A DNA stretch of 46,089 nt, from positions 1 to 46,089 of the forward strand of contig JAGGVO010000006.1 of NCBI GenBank assembly GCA_021157965.1, written 5' to 3'. This stretch comes from Candidatus Neomarinimicrobiota bacterium (lineage in GTDB: Bacteria; Fidelibacterota; Fidelibacteria; Fidelibacterales; Fidelibacteraceae). How positions within the stretch are numbered: the first letter of the stretch is position 1; each line of letters opens with the position of its first letter. The notes beneath the pieces are model-generated. The model did no database searches. It saw only the letters and a program-made list of their open reading frames with translations, and was not told the origin of the DNA. Both the position numbers and the translations under genes were made by a program. Below are positions 25,490 to 34,694 of the stretch, one piece after another.

Positions 25490-28187
25490 ACCAACTACCT
25501 CCTATACCGATATCCACTTTCAGAGGGACATCCAATTGCATTGCCGATTCCATATCTCTTTTCACCAGTTCACGGAGTACATCCCCTTCATCAGGCGCAG
25601 TTTCAAAAACCAATTCATCATGAACCTGTAAAATCATTCTGGATTTTAACTTTTCTTTCTGCATATCGTTATCAACCCGAATCATTGCCAGTTTGATCAG
25701 GTCTGCAGCCGTTCCCTGGACAGGCATATTAATAGCCATTCTTTCGGCGGCTTCCCGAAGATTCCGGTTTTCACTTCGGATATCCGGCACCTGCCGGTAC
25801 CGCCCCATAAGGGTGCGGACCAATCCCGTTTCCGCCGCCTCTTTCTTGATATTTTCCACATATTTTTCAACACCGGGATAAGTATCAAAATAGGCTTTTA
25901 TAAGGGCCGCCGCATCCTGACGGCTCATACTCAGTTCATTGGACATCCGAAAAGGGCCTGCTCCGTACATGATGCCGAAATTTACAACTTTTGCCTTTCG
26001 TCGCATATCATCCGTCACATCTTTTTCCGAAACACCAAAAACCAGGGCAGCCGTGCGGGCATGGACATCGGCATCCTCCAGAAAAGCCTGAATCAATTTT
26101 TCATCACCCGATAAATGGGCCATGATCCGTAATTCCACCTGACTATAATCCGCTGATAGAATCTTCCATCCTTTTTCCTGAGCGACAAAAGCTTTTCGAA
26201 TCCGCCGTCCCAGAGATGTTCGAATGGGGATATTCTGAAAATTCGGGTCCGTACTGCTCAGACGACCCGTCGCCGCTACCGTCTGGTTAAATGAGGTGTG
26301 TACCCGGCCGGTCCTCGGATTGACCTGCTTCGGCAATGTTTCAATATAGGTGGACTGTAATTTGCTGAGTGTCCGGTATTCCAAAAGATAATTCGCAATA
26401 GGATACTCTTTTTTCAGGATTTCCAATACCGTAACATCTGTTGAATATCCGGTTTTTGTCTTCTTTACAACAGGATATTTCAACTTTTCAAAAAGAATGT
26501 ATCCCAGCTGTTTGGGAGAGTTCAGGTTGAAACGTTCTCCGGCCAGATCGTATATTTTATCTGTTATTTTTGAGAGTTCGGCATGAACCTCTCCCTGCAT
26601 GGTTTTTAAAAAATCCACATCCAAATATACCCCGTTATCTTCCATGCGGGTCAGGACAGGGAGCAGGGGAATTTCAATGTTATGATAGATTTTATCCAGT
26701 TTTTCCTTATGAATTTTTTCCTTCAGGATCCCGTACAGTTTCCAGGTAATATCGGCATCCTCGGCGGCATAAAATCCCGCTTTATCAAGGGGAACTTTGT
26801 CCATCGTAATTTGTTTGGATTTTCTGTCGCCAATGAGTTCTTCTATAGGTTGCATCTGGTAATTCAGATACCGCTGTGATAAATAATCCAGCTTATACGA
26901 ATTCATATCGGGATTCAGAAGATATTCGGCAATCATGGTATCAAAGAGGGGTCCTTTCCCTTCCACGCCATATTTTTTCAGGACCAGCAAATCATATTTT
27001 AAATTATGACCGACTTTAAGAATTTTTTCATTTTCCAGAATAGGTTTCAATTGGCTGAGGACATATTCCACATCATCCGGGGCGTTAAAAAGTTCTTTTT
27101 CCTTATTCAGAAACTTTAAAGGAATGTACACCGCCTGTCCTGTTTTATAACTCAGGGAAACACCTACCAGATTTGCCCGATTGGCATCGATATGATCAGT
27201 TTCCGTATCGAAAGCAAAAGCTTTTTCACCGGATAATTTTTTAAAAAAATCATCCAGGGATGTCCGGTTATCCAGAATCCGGTAGCTTTGTTCCACATGC
27301 TCATGAGATTCACCCAGTTGCAATTCGTTGATCAGGGCATAAAACTCAAGTTTTTCAAGTGTTTTTCGCAGGGCGTTTTCATTGAAACCGGTAAACTGAA
27401 AAGTACTGAGATTCAATTCCGCCGGAACATCCGTTTTGATGGTCACCAGTTCACGGCTTAACAGACCTAATTCCCTGTTTTCTTTAATCCCTTTCCGGAT
27501 TCGGGCATTGCTTTCTTCCTGTCCATTTTCCAGAACATCATCAAAGGAACCATACTTTTTAATAAGCTTCACGGCTGTTTTTTCACCAATTCCGGGAATA
27601 CCCGGAACGTTATCCGACGAATCCCCCATCAAGGCAAGAAGATCAACAATCCGCTCTGGTCCAACACCCCACTTTTTTTTCACTTCATCCCTGGTATAAA
27701 CCACCAAATCCTTTTTTCCCACGGCCGGCGAATAGAGAAAAATATGGTCATTCACCAGCTGCATAAAATCCTTGTCCCCTGATACCATATAAACATCCAG
27801 TCCCTTTTCCTGTGCTTTCACGGCAAGTGTACCAATGACATCATCGGCTTCAAAACCGGATTTCACTAAGACGGGGATATTCATTGCTTCCAGAATGTCC
27901 TGGATCCAGGAAATCTGGGGACGCATTTCAAAGGGCATTTTTTCCCGGGTAGCCTTGTATTCAGGATATTTTTTATGTCTGAATGTCTTTTCCTTGGCAT
28001 CGAAAACAACTGCCAGAAAATCAGGATTTTCATCCCTGATGAGTTTAAGGACCGACTTTGTAAAACCATAAGCCGCACTGACATGTCTTCCATCGCTGGT
28101 CAGCAGGGGATTCCGAATAAAAGCAAAATGCGCTCTGTATGCCAACGCCATTCCATCAATCAGGAAAAGACGTTTTTTCTCTGTCAT
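25476..28187 (-). CDS. polA: DNA polymerase I
   Basis: 903 residues, all three activities. 5' nuclease: LIDGMALAYRAHFAF, GFEADDVIGTLA, VSGDKDFMQLV and the helix-3-turn-helix GIPGIGEKTAVKLI. Proofreading 3'-5' exonuclease: AFDTETDHID, HNLKYDLL and YAAEDADITW keep the four acidic residues. Polymerase: ADYSQVELRIMAHLSGD (motif A), RRKAKVVNFGIMYG (motif B, Phe at the ddNTP-selecting position) and LQVHDELVFE (motif C). It works in repair and Okazaki-fragment processing. AGGAG precedes the ATG. It lies 25 bp after the dehydrogenase-like gene and overlaps nadB. Confidence 0.97.
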   Translation of the reverse strand: MTEKKRLFLIDGMALAYRAHFAFIRNPLLTSDGRHVSAAYGFTKSVLKLIRDENPDFLAVVFDAKEKTFRHKKYPEYKATREKMPFEMRPQISWIQDILEAMNIPVLVKSGFEADDVIGTLAVKAQEKGLDVYMVSGDKDFMQLVNDHIFLYSPAVGKKDLVVYTRDEVKKKWGVGPERIVDLLALMGDSSDNVPGIPGIGEKTAVKLIKKYGSFDDVLENGQEESNARIRKGIKENRELGLLSRELVTIKTDVPAELNLSTFQFTGFNENALRKTLEKLEFYALINELQLGESHEHVEQSYRILDNRTSLDDFFKKLSGEKAFAFDTETDHIDANRANLVGVSLSYKTGQAVYIPLKFLNKEKELFNAPDDVEYVLSQLKPILENEKILKVGHNLKYDLLVLKKYGVEGKGPLFDTMIAEYLLNPDMNSYKLDYLSQRYLNYQMQPIEELIGDRKSKQITMDKVPLDKAGFYAAEDADITWKLYGILKEKIHKEKLDKIYHNIEIPLLPVLTRMEDNGVYLDVDFLKTMQGEVHAELSKITDKIYDLAGERFNLNSPKQLGYILFEKLKYPVVKKTKTGYSTDVTVLEILKKEYPIANYLLEYRTLSKLQSTYIETLPKQVNPRTGRVHTSFNQTVAATGRLSSTDPNFQNIPIRTSLGRRIRKAFVAQEKGWKILSADYSQVELRIMAHLSGDEKLIQAFLEDADVHARTAALVFGVSEKDVTDDMRRKAKVVNFGIMYGAGPFRMSNELSMSRQDAAALIKAYFDTYPGVEKYVENIKKEAAETGLVRTLMGRYRQVPDIRSENRNLREAAERMAINMPVQGTAADLIKLAMIRVDNDMQKEKLKSRMILQVHDELVFETAPDEGDVLRELVKRDMESAMQLDVPLKVDIGIGGSWFEAH

Positions 28188-28212
28188 GAAGAAACTCCTG
28201 TCTGCTTAAAAG

Positions 28213-29268
28213 TTAGGTCCCGACGCTCTCGGACAATTCACGATCCACAAAAGATGCGTATAATCCCGATACAGCCGATTTGCTCATGGTACCATCCATT
28301 TCAGGTGTCAGCCATCCTTTATCCATGGCCTCGTAAATACCCCTGCGCAGTACCCGTGCCGGAATAACCATATCCAGCAGATCATACAACATGGCCAGGG
28401 CATGATACACATTCAACGGGGATCTATAATTCAGAACACCTTTATAAAATTCAGTTATATTTTCGACATAAAATTTATTCTCATCTGTCATCAAGGCATA
28501 ACAGGAAAAGAAACCTTTATTCAAAAGCATATTCAGGGAATAGAATAGCATGTCACCCAATGGATCCGGGGCAAAGATCCACCGGAATTTTTTGGGTGTT
28601 TCAGTAAAGGATTTCCAGAATTCCTGAACAGTGAGAATCAGTGATGGCATCTGGGATTCAGTCGTCAATGCATCGAAAAGTATAGCCCATTTTTTAAATA
28701 TACTGCTTTTAATGGCCACGGGTAGCACCATTACAACATCCTCGGCATGTTTTTTTTCTGCCAGTTCGAGAAAGCATGAAAGAACTTTCGCCATATAGGA
28801 TACGGGATAGAAACTCTGATCGGAAATCACTTCAAAATCCCTGCCGGCATAATGGGTATCCCGGCTTAAGCTAACGGAACGCAGGCGCGTTTCACGGCAC
28901 AGGTAAAGGCGGACATCAGGAACCTGAATACCTTTCAGGGATGATGTGTTTTCATGATACATGATCACTGGACGTATCGCCAAATCATAATTCATGGTGT
29001 GAAAAAGTCTGACACGAATCCGGCCGCTGTTTTTAACACTCTTGTCATTCATCTGGTCAGCAAATACAGCTTTATATGTGCGGACTGTTTTTTGAAAAAA
29101 TTCATCGGTCAGAAGTGATGTTGTAGTATCAATGAGCTTTTTCTGATCTGAATAAAAATCAACCGTAACTTTTGATTTAAAATAGGCATTGACAATATCT
29201 GTCAAAGAGAGGATATCCTCTTTGAAAGCTGTATGATTTCCCTGGTAGGAAAATGAGGCAACGTTCAT
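28213..29268 (-). CDS. Isopropylmalate/isocitrate dehydrogenase-family pseudoenzyme
   Basis: 351 residues, the normal LeuB length, matching the beta-decarboxylating dehydrogenases end to end. LIDTTTSLLTDEFFQKTVRTYKAVFA (46-70) parallels the IDATGTPLP-to-ADAVLLG strand. LAIRPV (96-101) parallels the ANLRPV strand. RWIFAPDPLGDML (229-241) parallels VTPNLFGDIL. NVYHALAMLYDLL to MDKGWLTPEMDG matches the C-terminal helix pair. Catalytic residues are gone: RENTEG reads RETRLR (125-130), the Lys of VHKAN is Pro/Val (VLPVAI), the DAM metal Asp is absent, the second Asp of GDxxSD is Tyr, and the HGSAPDIAG cofactor loop is lost. It probably neither oxidises nor binds NAD. It lies in an operon with GWxTD and propeller genes. 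Confidence 0.75.
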   Translation of the reverse strand: MNVASFSYQGNHTAFKEDILSLTDIVNAYFKSKVTVDFYSDQKKLIDTTTSLLTDEFFQKTVRTYKAVFADQMNDKSVKNSGRIRVRLFHTMNYDLAIRPVIMYHENTSSLKGIQVPDVRLYLCRETRLRSVSLSRDTHYAGRDFEVISDQSFYPVSYMAKVLSCFLELAEKKHAEDVVMVLPVAIKSSIFKKWAILFDALTTESQMPSLILTVQEFWKSFTETPKKFRWIFAPDPLGDMLFYSLNMLLNKGFFSCYALMTDENKFYVENITEFYKGVLNYRSPLNVYHALAMLYDLLDMVIPARVLRRGIYEAMDKGWLTPEMDGTMSKSAVSGLYASFVDRELSESVGT

Positions 29269-29276
29269 AGAACCAC

Positions 29277-30497
29277 TTAATAAGTTACATCAAACACGGG
29301 GTCCGTAAGCTGGTAATCCCCAAACCCGGTATAATCCATAAAGACAAATTGTCTGTTCAAGTTATGATAATACCAGATGATATACGGTTTTGTTGAAAGA
29401 TCAAAGGTGTGCTGTTCCACATCATCAGGTTCACCAAAAATCGTGTATATCATGCCGCGGTCACTTTCCCACCCATCCAGGAATCCGGAAAATTGTTGAT
29501 TGGATAACTCGATTCTGTGAAAATATTCATTCATCAGCTCATTATTCCGGGTATTGGGGGATGGATCATTCCGTTTCCAAAAGTTCAGAAAAAGCTCTTT
29601 CTGCTCACCTCCGGTTGCATTCAACATTTTCTGGTATTCGTCGGCCTGAATAAAATTGGTCATGCGTAAATAGCGCATCTGCCGTATGGCCAGGTCAAGA
29701 TCATGGATCAGGGTGGACATATCCTTCCAGCGTATCTGGAACCGGGTGGAACGCTTGATTTCTTCATCATCAATCATGGTTGACAATTCAAGGGTATACT
29801 CTTTGTATCCCAGCTCATCAATTGAAACGGGAAAGGCATAATCCCGGGGATTTTTTTTCAGGTTTACAAAAAAATATCCTTCACGGATTTGTTTTCCGTT
29901 GTCAAAAATCCGGAAAGTAAATTTTTCTTTTTCTTCTTTGCCGGCAGCCGAAAAAATAAAACGGATATACCTTACCGGCGGATTTTTAGTACTATCCACG
30001 TGAATGGGTTCATCTGCCGGGAACACCTCACCCAGTGACCATGCCATATCTTTTAAAAGGGATAATTCGGCCGTAAACTCCTTTCTGCCTTTCCGCTGTG
30101 TATAGATATCTGCCACATAGACTACAACCTTCATATCCTCTGTTTCCAAATCATAGGTTTTTTCCAATTCCGTATACTGATTGGATGCAATGGATTCCTC
30201 GTAAGAATCCGTGGTAATGGTTTCAAACCAGGTGTCACCGCCAATTTTCCTGCCATTGTGCAGAATAGAGATAGTCACATCCAGGCGTGCTTCAAAAACT
30301 TCGCCGCTTTTTTTAAAGAGAATGGATTTATTGGGGATCTTGATCGTCATTTCAAGCTGTCCGTATCCTGCTTTATCCGAAGGTCTTATCCTGTGGTTCA
30401 CCTGAAAACGTATGGGATCTTCATCACGTTTCGGAGCAGGTAACAGCGTGGCTCCTGCAAAGACAATCAATAACAATATTTTACTTGTATATTTCAT
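29277..30497 (-). CDS. GWxTD-domain exported protein
   Basis: 406 residues, N-terminal signal peptide (ILLLIVFAGATLLPA). The first two thirds are beta-rich, resembling tandem Ig-like modules. The C-terminal 110 residues are the GWxTD domain: FWKRNDPSPNTRNNELMNEYF, then FSGFLDGWESDRGMIYTIFGEPDDVE (motif here GWESD) and the YIIWYYHNLNRQFVFMD strand. The family is common in FCB and Acidobacteria genomes; its role is unknown. It overlaps the propeller gene by 17 bp and precedes the dehydrogenase-like gene by 8 bp. Confidence 0.85.
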   Translation of the reverse strand: MKYTSKILLLIVFAGATLLPAPKRDEDPIRFQVNHRIRPSDKAGYGQLEMTIKIPNKSILFKKSGEVFEARLDVTISILHNGRKIGGDTWFETITTDSYEESIASNQYTELEKTYDLETEDMKVVVYVADIYTQRKGRKEFTAELSLLKDMAWSLGEVFPADEPIHVDSTKNPPVRYIRFIFSAAGKEEKEKFTFRIFDNGKQIREGYFFVNLKKNPRDYAFPVSIDELGYKEYTLELSTMIDDEEIKRSTRFQIRWKDMSTLIHDLDLAIRQMRYLRMTNFIQADEYQKMLNATGGEQKELFLNFWKRNDPSPNTRNNELMNEYFHRIELSNQQFSGFLDGWESDRGMIYTIFGEPDDVEQHTFDLSTKPYIIWYYHNLNRQFVFMDYTGFGDYQLTDPVFDVTY

Positions 30498-32055
30498 AGC
30501 GTGTCAACCCCCGGTCTGTCCCAATATATAAGATATTGCCAGATATTTCCAGCGTTTGAATATTATTGCTGCAAAGGCCTTCCTCGCGTGTGACATGTTC
30601 AGTTTGTTCTGTTTTCAGGTTGTACGAGTAGAGGCCCCGGTTCGTTCCAACCCATACATACGACGTATCACAGGCAATATCCCTAATCCGTATTCCCCTT
30701 CTCAGGCCTGCGACAGGCAATGTTTGGACAGATTCCAGCCGGGGGTCGCCCTTCATAATAAACACATCATCACTCCAAAAAACATATTCACCGTTTTCCG
30801 TTAAATGAGCTACTCCATAGCGGATATTGATAAAATTTTTCTTGAAATCCAGATGATTAGAATCACTTACTTCAAATACCATAATACCGGAATATGATCC
30901 AAGATATAAGTGGTTATTTATCTGTAATCCGGTCTGTATTTTAAAGGGAATATCCTGAATCGGGCGGATATAAAGCTCTTTCAAATCAACCTCAAAGACA
31001 CCGGTCTCGGCAATAATCCAGCCGGTATGTCCCTGTTGAACCACTTCGTGAACAGTATTGATAAGTCCCACACCGGGTGTGATGGTTTGAAAATTATCCT
31101 CACCGGGACCGGAGACAATAATTGAGTGGTCTGTAATCACCAGCAGGGTATCGCGATACTTCATAAATCCCCGGACGGACTGATTGCCCAATACAGCGAC
31201 CTCATCATCATCAATCCACTTAAACTCCTGGAATGCTTTGCAAGTCTCGGTCCATCCGTTCCGGTCATCCAATCCGTTATAATCAATACCATGACCGATA
31301 TAAATCTGATCCCCACTGACAAGGCACTGGGTTACATTGTCGTTCAACAGTCCATAGGGCTGATGTTCAACAATTCTCACAGTCCTGCCGCCTGTGTAAA
31401 GACCGTTTCCCAGCGTTCCCATCCATAGATTTTGGGAATTTCCGTAAACAGAAAATGCAATGGGATATTTTACGAAGGCGCTTCCCACAACTGAACCGTC
31501 TGTATCAATAAAATATTCCCCTGTAAACTGGACTTGATACAAATCCATTTCAATACCCGAGACAGACCAGTTAATTTTTAAGTCCGGTTCTTTGATAGTA
31601 TTGATCAAGGCCCCTGTGTAGGGGTCCAATTCTACAATTCCATCGTATGTATCTGCAAAAAGTCTGTCCCCTGCACTTCCGATGCGTTTGCAATATCCAT
31701 CAAAATCGACTTTCTCCCACTGAAAGGCTGCATCCCCAAACAGGACATACAAATCCCGGTTAACAGCCGCCCAAAGATAACCTGTAGCCCGGTGATAATA
31801 TATGGTCCTGATATCGGTATCTGGAAGCCCCATTGGCCGGTTCATGGGTTTTTCCCACTGATGGAAAAGATGAGAATAAACGATAACGCCGTTATTAGAG
31901 GCAAAATAGGTTCTATCATCAGACTGTGACATAGAATATAAATATCGGAAGGAGTGATAATTGGTCATTTTTTCCGAATAATGGGGGCTTACAGCATAGA
32001 GTGGGGTGATAAGCTTCCACAGCAGGAGAAGTGTCAGGATACGTATGGGTTTCAT
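30481..32055 (-). CDS. Exported beta-propeller protein (two-component-regulator propeller type)
   Basis: 524 residues. A signal peptide (ILTLLLLWKLITPLYA) is followed by seven or more propeller blades of the Reg_prop kind: MGLPDTDIRTIYYHRATGYLWAAVN, LWMGTLGNGLYTGG, YVWVGTNRGLYSYNL, LCSNNIQTLEISGNILYIGTDRGLTRYE. In hybrid sensors this propeller senses outside ligands, but here there is no TM, kinase or DNA-binding part, so it is a free periplasmic or surface propeller. GAGG precedes ATG 32055. It is first in the chain propeller - GWxTD - dehydrogenase-like - polA - nadB. Confidence 0.8.
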   Translation of the reverse strand: MKPIRILTLLLLWKLITPLYAVSPHYSEKMTNYHSFRYLYSMSQSDDRTYFASNNGVIVYSHLFHQWEKPMNRPMGLPDTDIRTIYYHRATGYLWAAVNRDLYVLFGDAAFQWEKVDFDGYCKRIGSAGDRLFADTYDGIVELDPYTGALINTIKEPDLKINWSVSGIEMDLYQVQFTGEYFIDTDGSVVGSAFVKYPIAFSVYGNSQNLWMGTLGNGLYTGGRTVRIVEHQPYGLLNDNVTQCLVSGDQIYIGHGIDYNGLDDRNGWTETCKAFQEFKWIDDDEVAVLGNQSVRGFMKYRDTLLVITDHSIIVSGPGEDNFQTITPGVGLINTVHEVVQQGHTGWIIAETGVFEVDLKELYIRPIQDIPFKIQTGLQINNHLYLGSYSGIMVFEVSDSNHLDFKKNFINIRYGVAHLTENGEYVFWSDDVFIMKGDPRLESVQTLPVAGLRRGIRIRDIACDTSYVWVGTNRGLYSYNLKTEQTEHVTREEGLCSNNIQTLEISGNILYIGTDRGLTRYEIYK

Positions 32056-32096
32056 CAAAGCCTCTTCAGAAAAGGGAAGGGAACATTTTTTATGGA

Positions 32097-33107
32097 TTAA
32101 AGGAAATTATGACTCATCTCTTTCAGAGCTTCAAGGGTGATGGGAATAATGCCAACCTCTTCACACACTCTACCGGCGGCAAGGTTTGCCATCACCGTGC
32201 TGACCCTGAGAGAATACCCGGCAGCGGAAAAGAGGGCCACCGTGGAAATTACAGTATCTCCGGCGCCGGTTACATCATGAATTTTCCTGGCCCGGGTTGG
32301 GATTTTCAAACAGGTATCAGATGCTTCCAGAAGGACCATCCCGTCTTCACCCAGTGTGATGAGAATATTCTGTGCTTTCAATATCTTTCGGATTTCCCGC
32401 GCTGCCAGACAGGCATCATCCGGTGAATTAATTTTGAGATGGAGCAGATCTTCCGCTTCTTTCCGGTTTGGTTTAAATAAAAACACCTGATTGTAAAGCC
32501 GGTAGTTCTCAAATTTGGGGTCAACAAAAACCGGAACGTTGTGTTTTTCACATATAGGCAGCACATTTTTGATCAAATCCGGGGATAACACGCCTTTGTT
32601 ATAATCCTGAAGAATCACGGCATTCAGAGAATCTGCCTGGTCCTGAAACCTGCGGGTCAAATCATGGCATATATCCTCATGAATCCATTTTTTTTCTTCA
32701 TGATCCATCCGCAGTAACTGCTGCCCATCACTCAGTATACGTGTCTTGGTGGTTGTAGGCCGGTCATATACGGATACCAATCCGTCTGTATTGACATCAT
32801 CTTCACCAAACAAACCCTTTAATTCTTCTCCCTGGTTATCCTCTCCCATGATACCAAAAATAGAACAGGATGCGCCCAGGGACCGGATATTCCGGCATAC
32901 ATTTGCAGCGCCACCGGGTTTAACAACTGATGAGCGGATATCAACAACAGGAACCGGGGCTTCAGGAGAAATCCGTGATACTTTTCCTTCGTGATAGACA
33001 TCCAGCATAACATCACCAATTACACCGATACGGAGATTCCTGAAACGTTTTCCGGCTTCTTTAAAATCCACGTGTCTGATCAGATCAATCAACGAGACAT
33101 TCTCCAT
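32097..33107 (-). CDS. hldA: D-glycero-beta-D-manno-heptose-7-phosphate kinase
   Basis: 336 residues, PfkB/ribokinase fold. It phosphorylates heptose 7-phosphate at C1 for ADP-heptose and LPS core synthesis. Seen: IGVIGDVMLDVYHEGKVSRISPEAPVPV, KPGGAANVCRNIRSLGA, the NKGVLSPDLI stretch and the catalytic DVTGAGDTVISTVAL with the Asp base. It is the kinase alone, without the adenylyltransferase half of HldE, so a separate HldC-type enzyme is expected elsewhere. It overlaps gpmI by 23 bp. Its presence argues for an LPS-bearing outer membrane. Confidence 0.9.
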   Translation of the reverse strand: MENVSLIDLIRHVDFKEAGKRFRNLRIGVIGDVMLDVYHEGKVSRISPEAPVPVVDIRSSVVKPGGAANVCRNIRSLGASCSIFGIMGEDNQGEELKGLFGEDDVNTDGLVSVYDRPTTTKTRILSDGQQLLRMDHEEKKWIHEDICHDLTRRFQDQADSLNAVILQDYNKGVLSPDLIKNVLPICEKHNVPVFVDPKFENYRLYNQVFLFKPNRKEAEDLLHLKINSPDDACLAAREIRKILKAQNILITLGEDGMVLLEASDTCLKIPTRARKIHDVTGAGDTVISTVALFSAAGYSLRVSTVMANLAAGRVCEEVGIIPITLEALKEMSHNFL

Positions 33108-34611
33108 TCATCTCGACGGGTTTGGGTATATCCAGCCATTTCAGCATTGTCGGAGCAATATCCGCCAATTTCCCGTCTTTTTTGAATGTATGGGGTCGGA
33201 TCTTCGGTTCTACAATAATAAAGGGGACTTTGTTCATGGAATGCTGAGTATGTGGTTGTCCGTTTTTTTCATCCCACATCTCTTCACAGTTTCCATGGTC
33301 GGCCGTCACAAAAACGGTCCCGCCCTTTTCATTAAAGAGTTTGACAATTTCTCCGATCCGTGTATCCAGGTATTCCATGGCTTTTACGGCTGCTTCAAGA
33401 ACACCGGTGTGCCCAACCATATCACCATTGGCATAGTTCAGAATGATGACATCGTATGTATCGTTTCTGATGGCTTCAATTAGCTTGTCACTGACCTCGG
33501 GGGCGCTCATTTCCGGTTTCAAATCGTAGGTTGCCACTTTCGGAGAGGGGACAAGAATACGTTCTTCATTTTCGAATCGTTTTTCTTCTCCTCCATTAAA
33601 AAAATAAGTGACATGGGCATATTTTTCAGTTTCCGCAATCCGGAGCTGTTTCATCCCGGCACGGCTTACCACCTCCCCGAAAATATTGGACAGTTTCTGC
33701 TTATCGAAAAGGACGGGATAGGGGAATGCAGCCTGATACCGGGTCATGGTAACATAATTCAGTCCCAACTTGCGTGTCCGGAATTCCCTGAAATCAGGAT
33801 CATTCAGAGCAACGGCAATTTCACGCATCCTGTCCGCCCGGAAATTAAAGGTCAATACCGTATCCCCCGGAATCATCAATCCATTATATCCGGGATTTTT
33901 AACCACAGCAGGATCCATAAATTCATCAGTTATCTTCTCTTTATATTTCTTTTCCATGTAGGCAACGGGATCATCCACATGTTCACCCACCCCCTCTGTC
34001 AGCATCCGGTAAGCCTTTTCAATACGGTCCCACCGTTTATCCCGGTCCATACCGTAATAACGACCGATAATGGTAGATAGTTTTCCGATTTTGTGTTCTT
34101 TCATGAAATCAAGGAGGTCCCGGATATAATCCACACCACTGTTAGGCGGTGTATCCCTGCCATCCATCAGGGCATGGACGTACACTTCCTTGATACCGTC
34201 TTTTTTGAGCTCCAGCATGATATTTTTCAAGTGGTAAATCTGGGAATGTACTCCCGCATCGGAAAGAAGTCCCATCAAATGAAAGCGACTTGTCCGGGAT
34301 TTACAAACATTCACACATTTCCGGTAGATGGGATTGTCTCTGAACGTCTCTTTTTCAAAGGATTCGTCAATGCGGATCAGGTCCTGCTTGACAATCCGGC
34401 CGGCACCAATATTCAAATGCCCCACTTCCGAATTACCCATCACACCATCCGGGAGTCCGACGGCTTTCCCGTTACACGTGAGAGATGTCCAGGGCCTTTC
34501 CTTAAAAAAAGTGTTTAAATTCGGTGTATTGGCAAGTTTTGTGGCATTGTTCTCTTTTTCTTCCCGGAGTCCATAACCATCCAGGATCATAAGTAATACT
34601 TTATTTGGCAT
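33085..34611 (-). CDS. gpmI: 2,3-bisphosphoglycerate-independent phosphoglycerate mutase
   Basis: 508 residues, Mn-dependent, alkaline-phosphatase superfamily. It interconverts 3- and 2-phosphoglycerate. MILDGYGLRE carries the first metal Asp, GLPDGVMGNSEVGHLNIGAGR the catalytic Ser, HALMDGRDTPP the substrate loop, IILNYANGDMVGHTG and VFVTADHGNCEEMWD the remaining metal ligands. Length is typical. AAGGAG precedes ATG 34611 and a promoter candidate lies just upstream. It is co-transcribed with hldA. Confidence 0.96.
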   Translation of the reverse strand: MPNKVLLMILDGYGLREEKENNATKLANTPNLNTFFKERPWTSLTCNGKAVGLPDGVMGNSEVGHLNIGAGRIVKQDLIRIDESFEKETFRDNPIYRKCVNVCKSRTSRFHLMGLLSDAGVHSQIYHLKNIMLELKKDGIKEVYVHALMDGRDTPPNSGVDYIRDLLDFMKEHKIGKLSTIIGRYYGMDRDKRWDRIEKAYRMLTEGVGEHVDDPVAYMEKKYKEKITDEFMDPAVVKNPGYNGLMIPGDTVLTFNFRADRMREIAVALNDPDFREFRTRKLGLNYVTMTRYQAAFPYPVLFDKQKLSNIFGEVVSRAGMKQLRIAETEKYAHVTYFFNGGEEKRFENEERILVPSPKVATYDLKPEMSAPEVSDKLIEAIRNDTYDVIILNYANGDMVGHTGVLEAAVKAMEYLDTRIGEIVKLFNEKGGTVFVTADHGNCEEMWDEKNGQPHTQHSMNKVPFIIVEPKIRPHTFKKDGKLADIAPTMLKWLDIPKPVEMNGECLVD

Positions 34612-34637
34612 ATTTTCTCCTTGTATAAATAGATGAA

Positions 34638-34666
34638 AATGTAACGCTTTTAACCGGAAAAATCAA
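34638..34666 (-). promoter_or_regulatory. Candidate promoter of gpmI-hldA
   Basis: Minus strand TTGATT (34666-34661), 17 bp, TACATT (34643-34638), in the 83-bp gap between ubiE and gpmI. Confidence 0.35.
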
Positions 34667-34694
34667 CGTACAAGGGAAAAAGGGTTATCACTGT

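Noticed and set aside
28213-29268. Functional leuB or isocitrate dehydrogenase
   Set aside because: Catalytic Lys, metal-binding Asp residues and the cofactor loop are absent.
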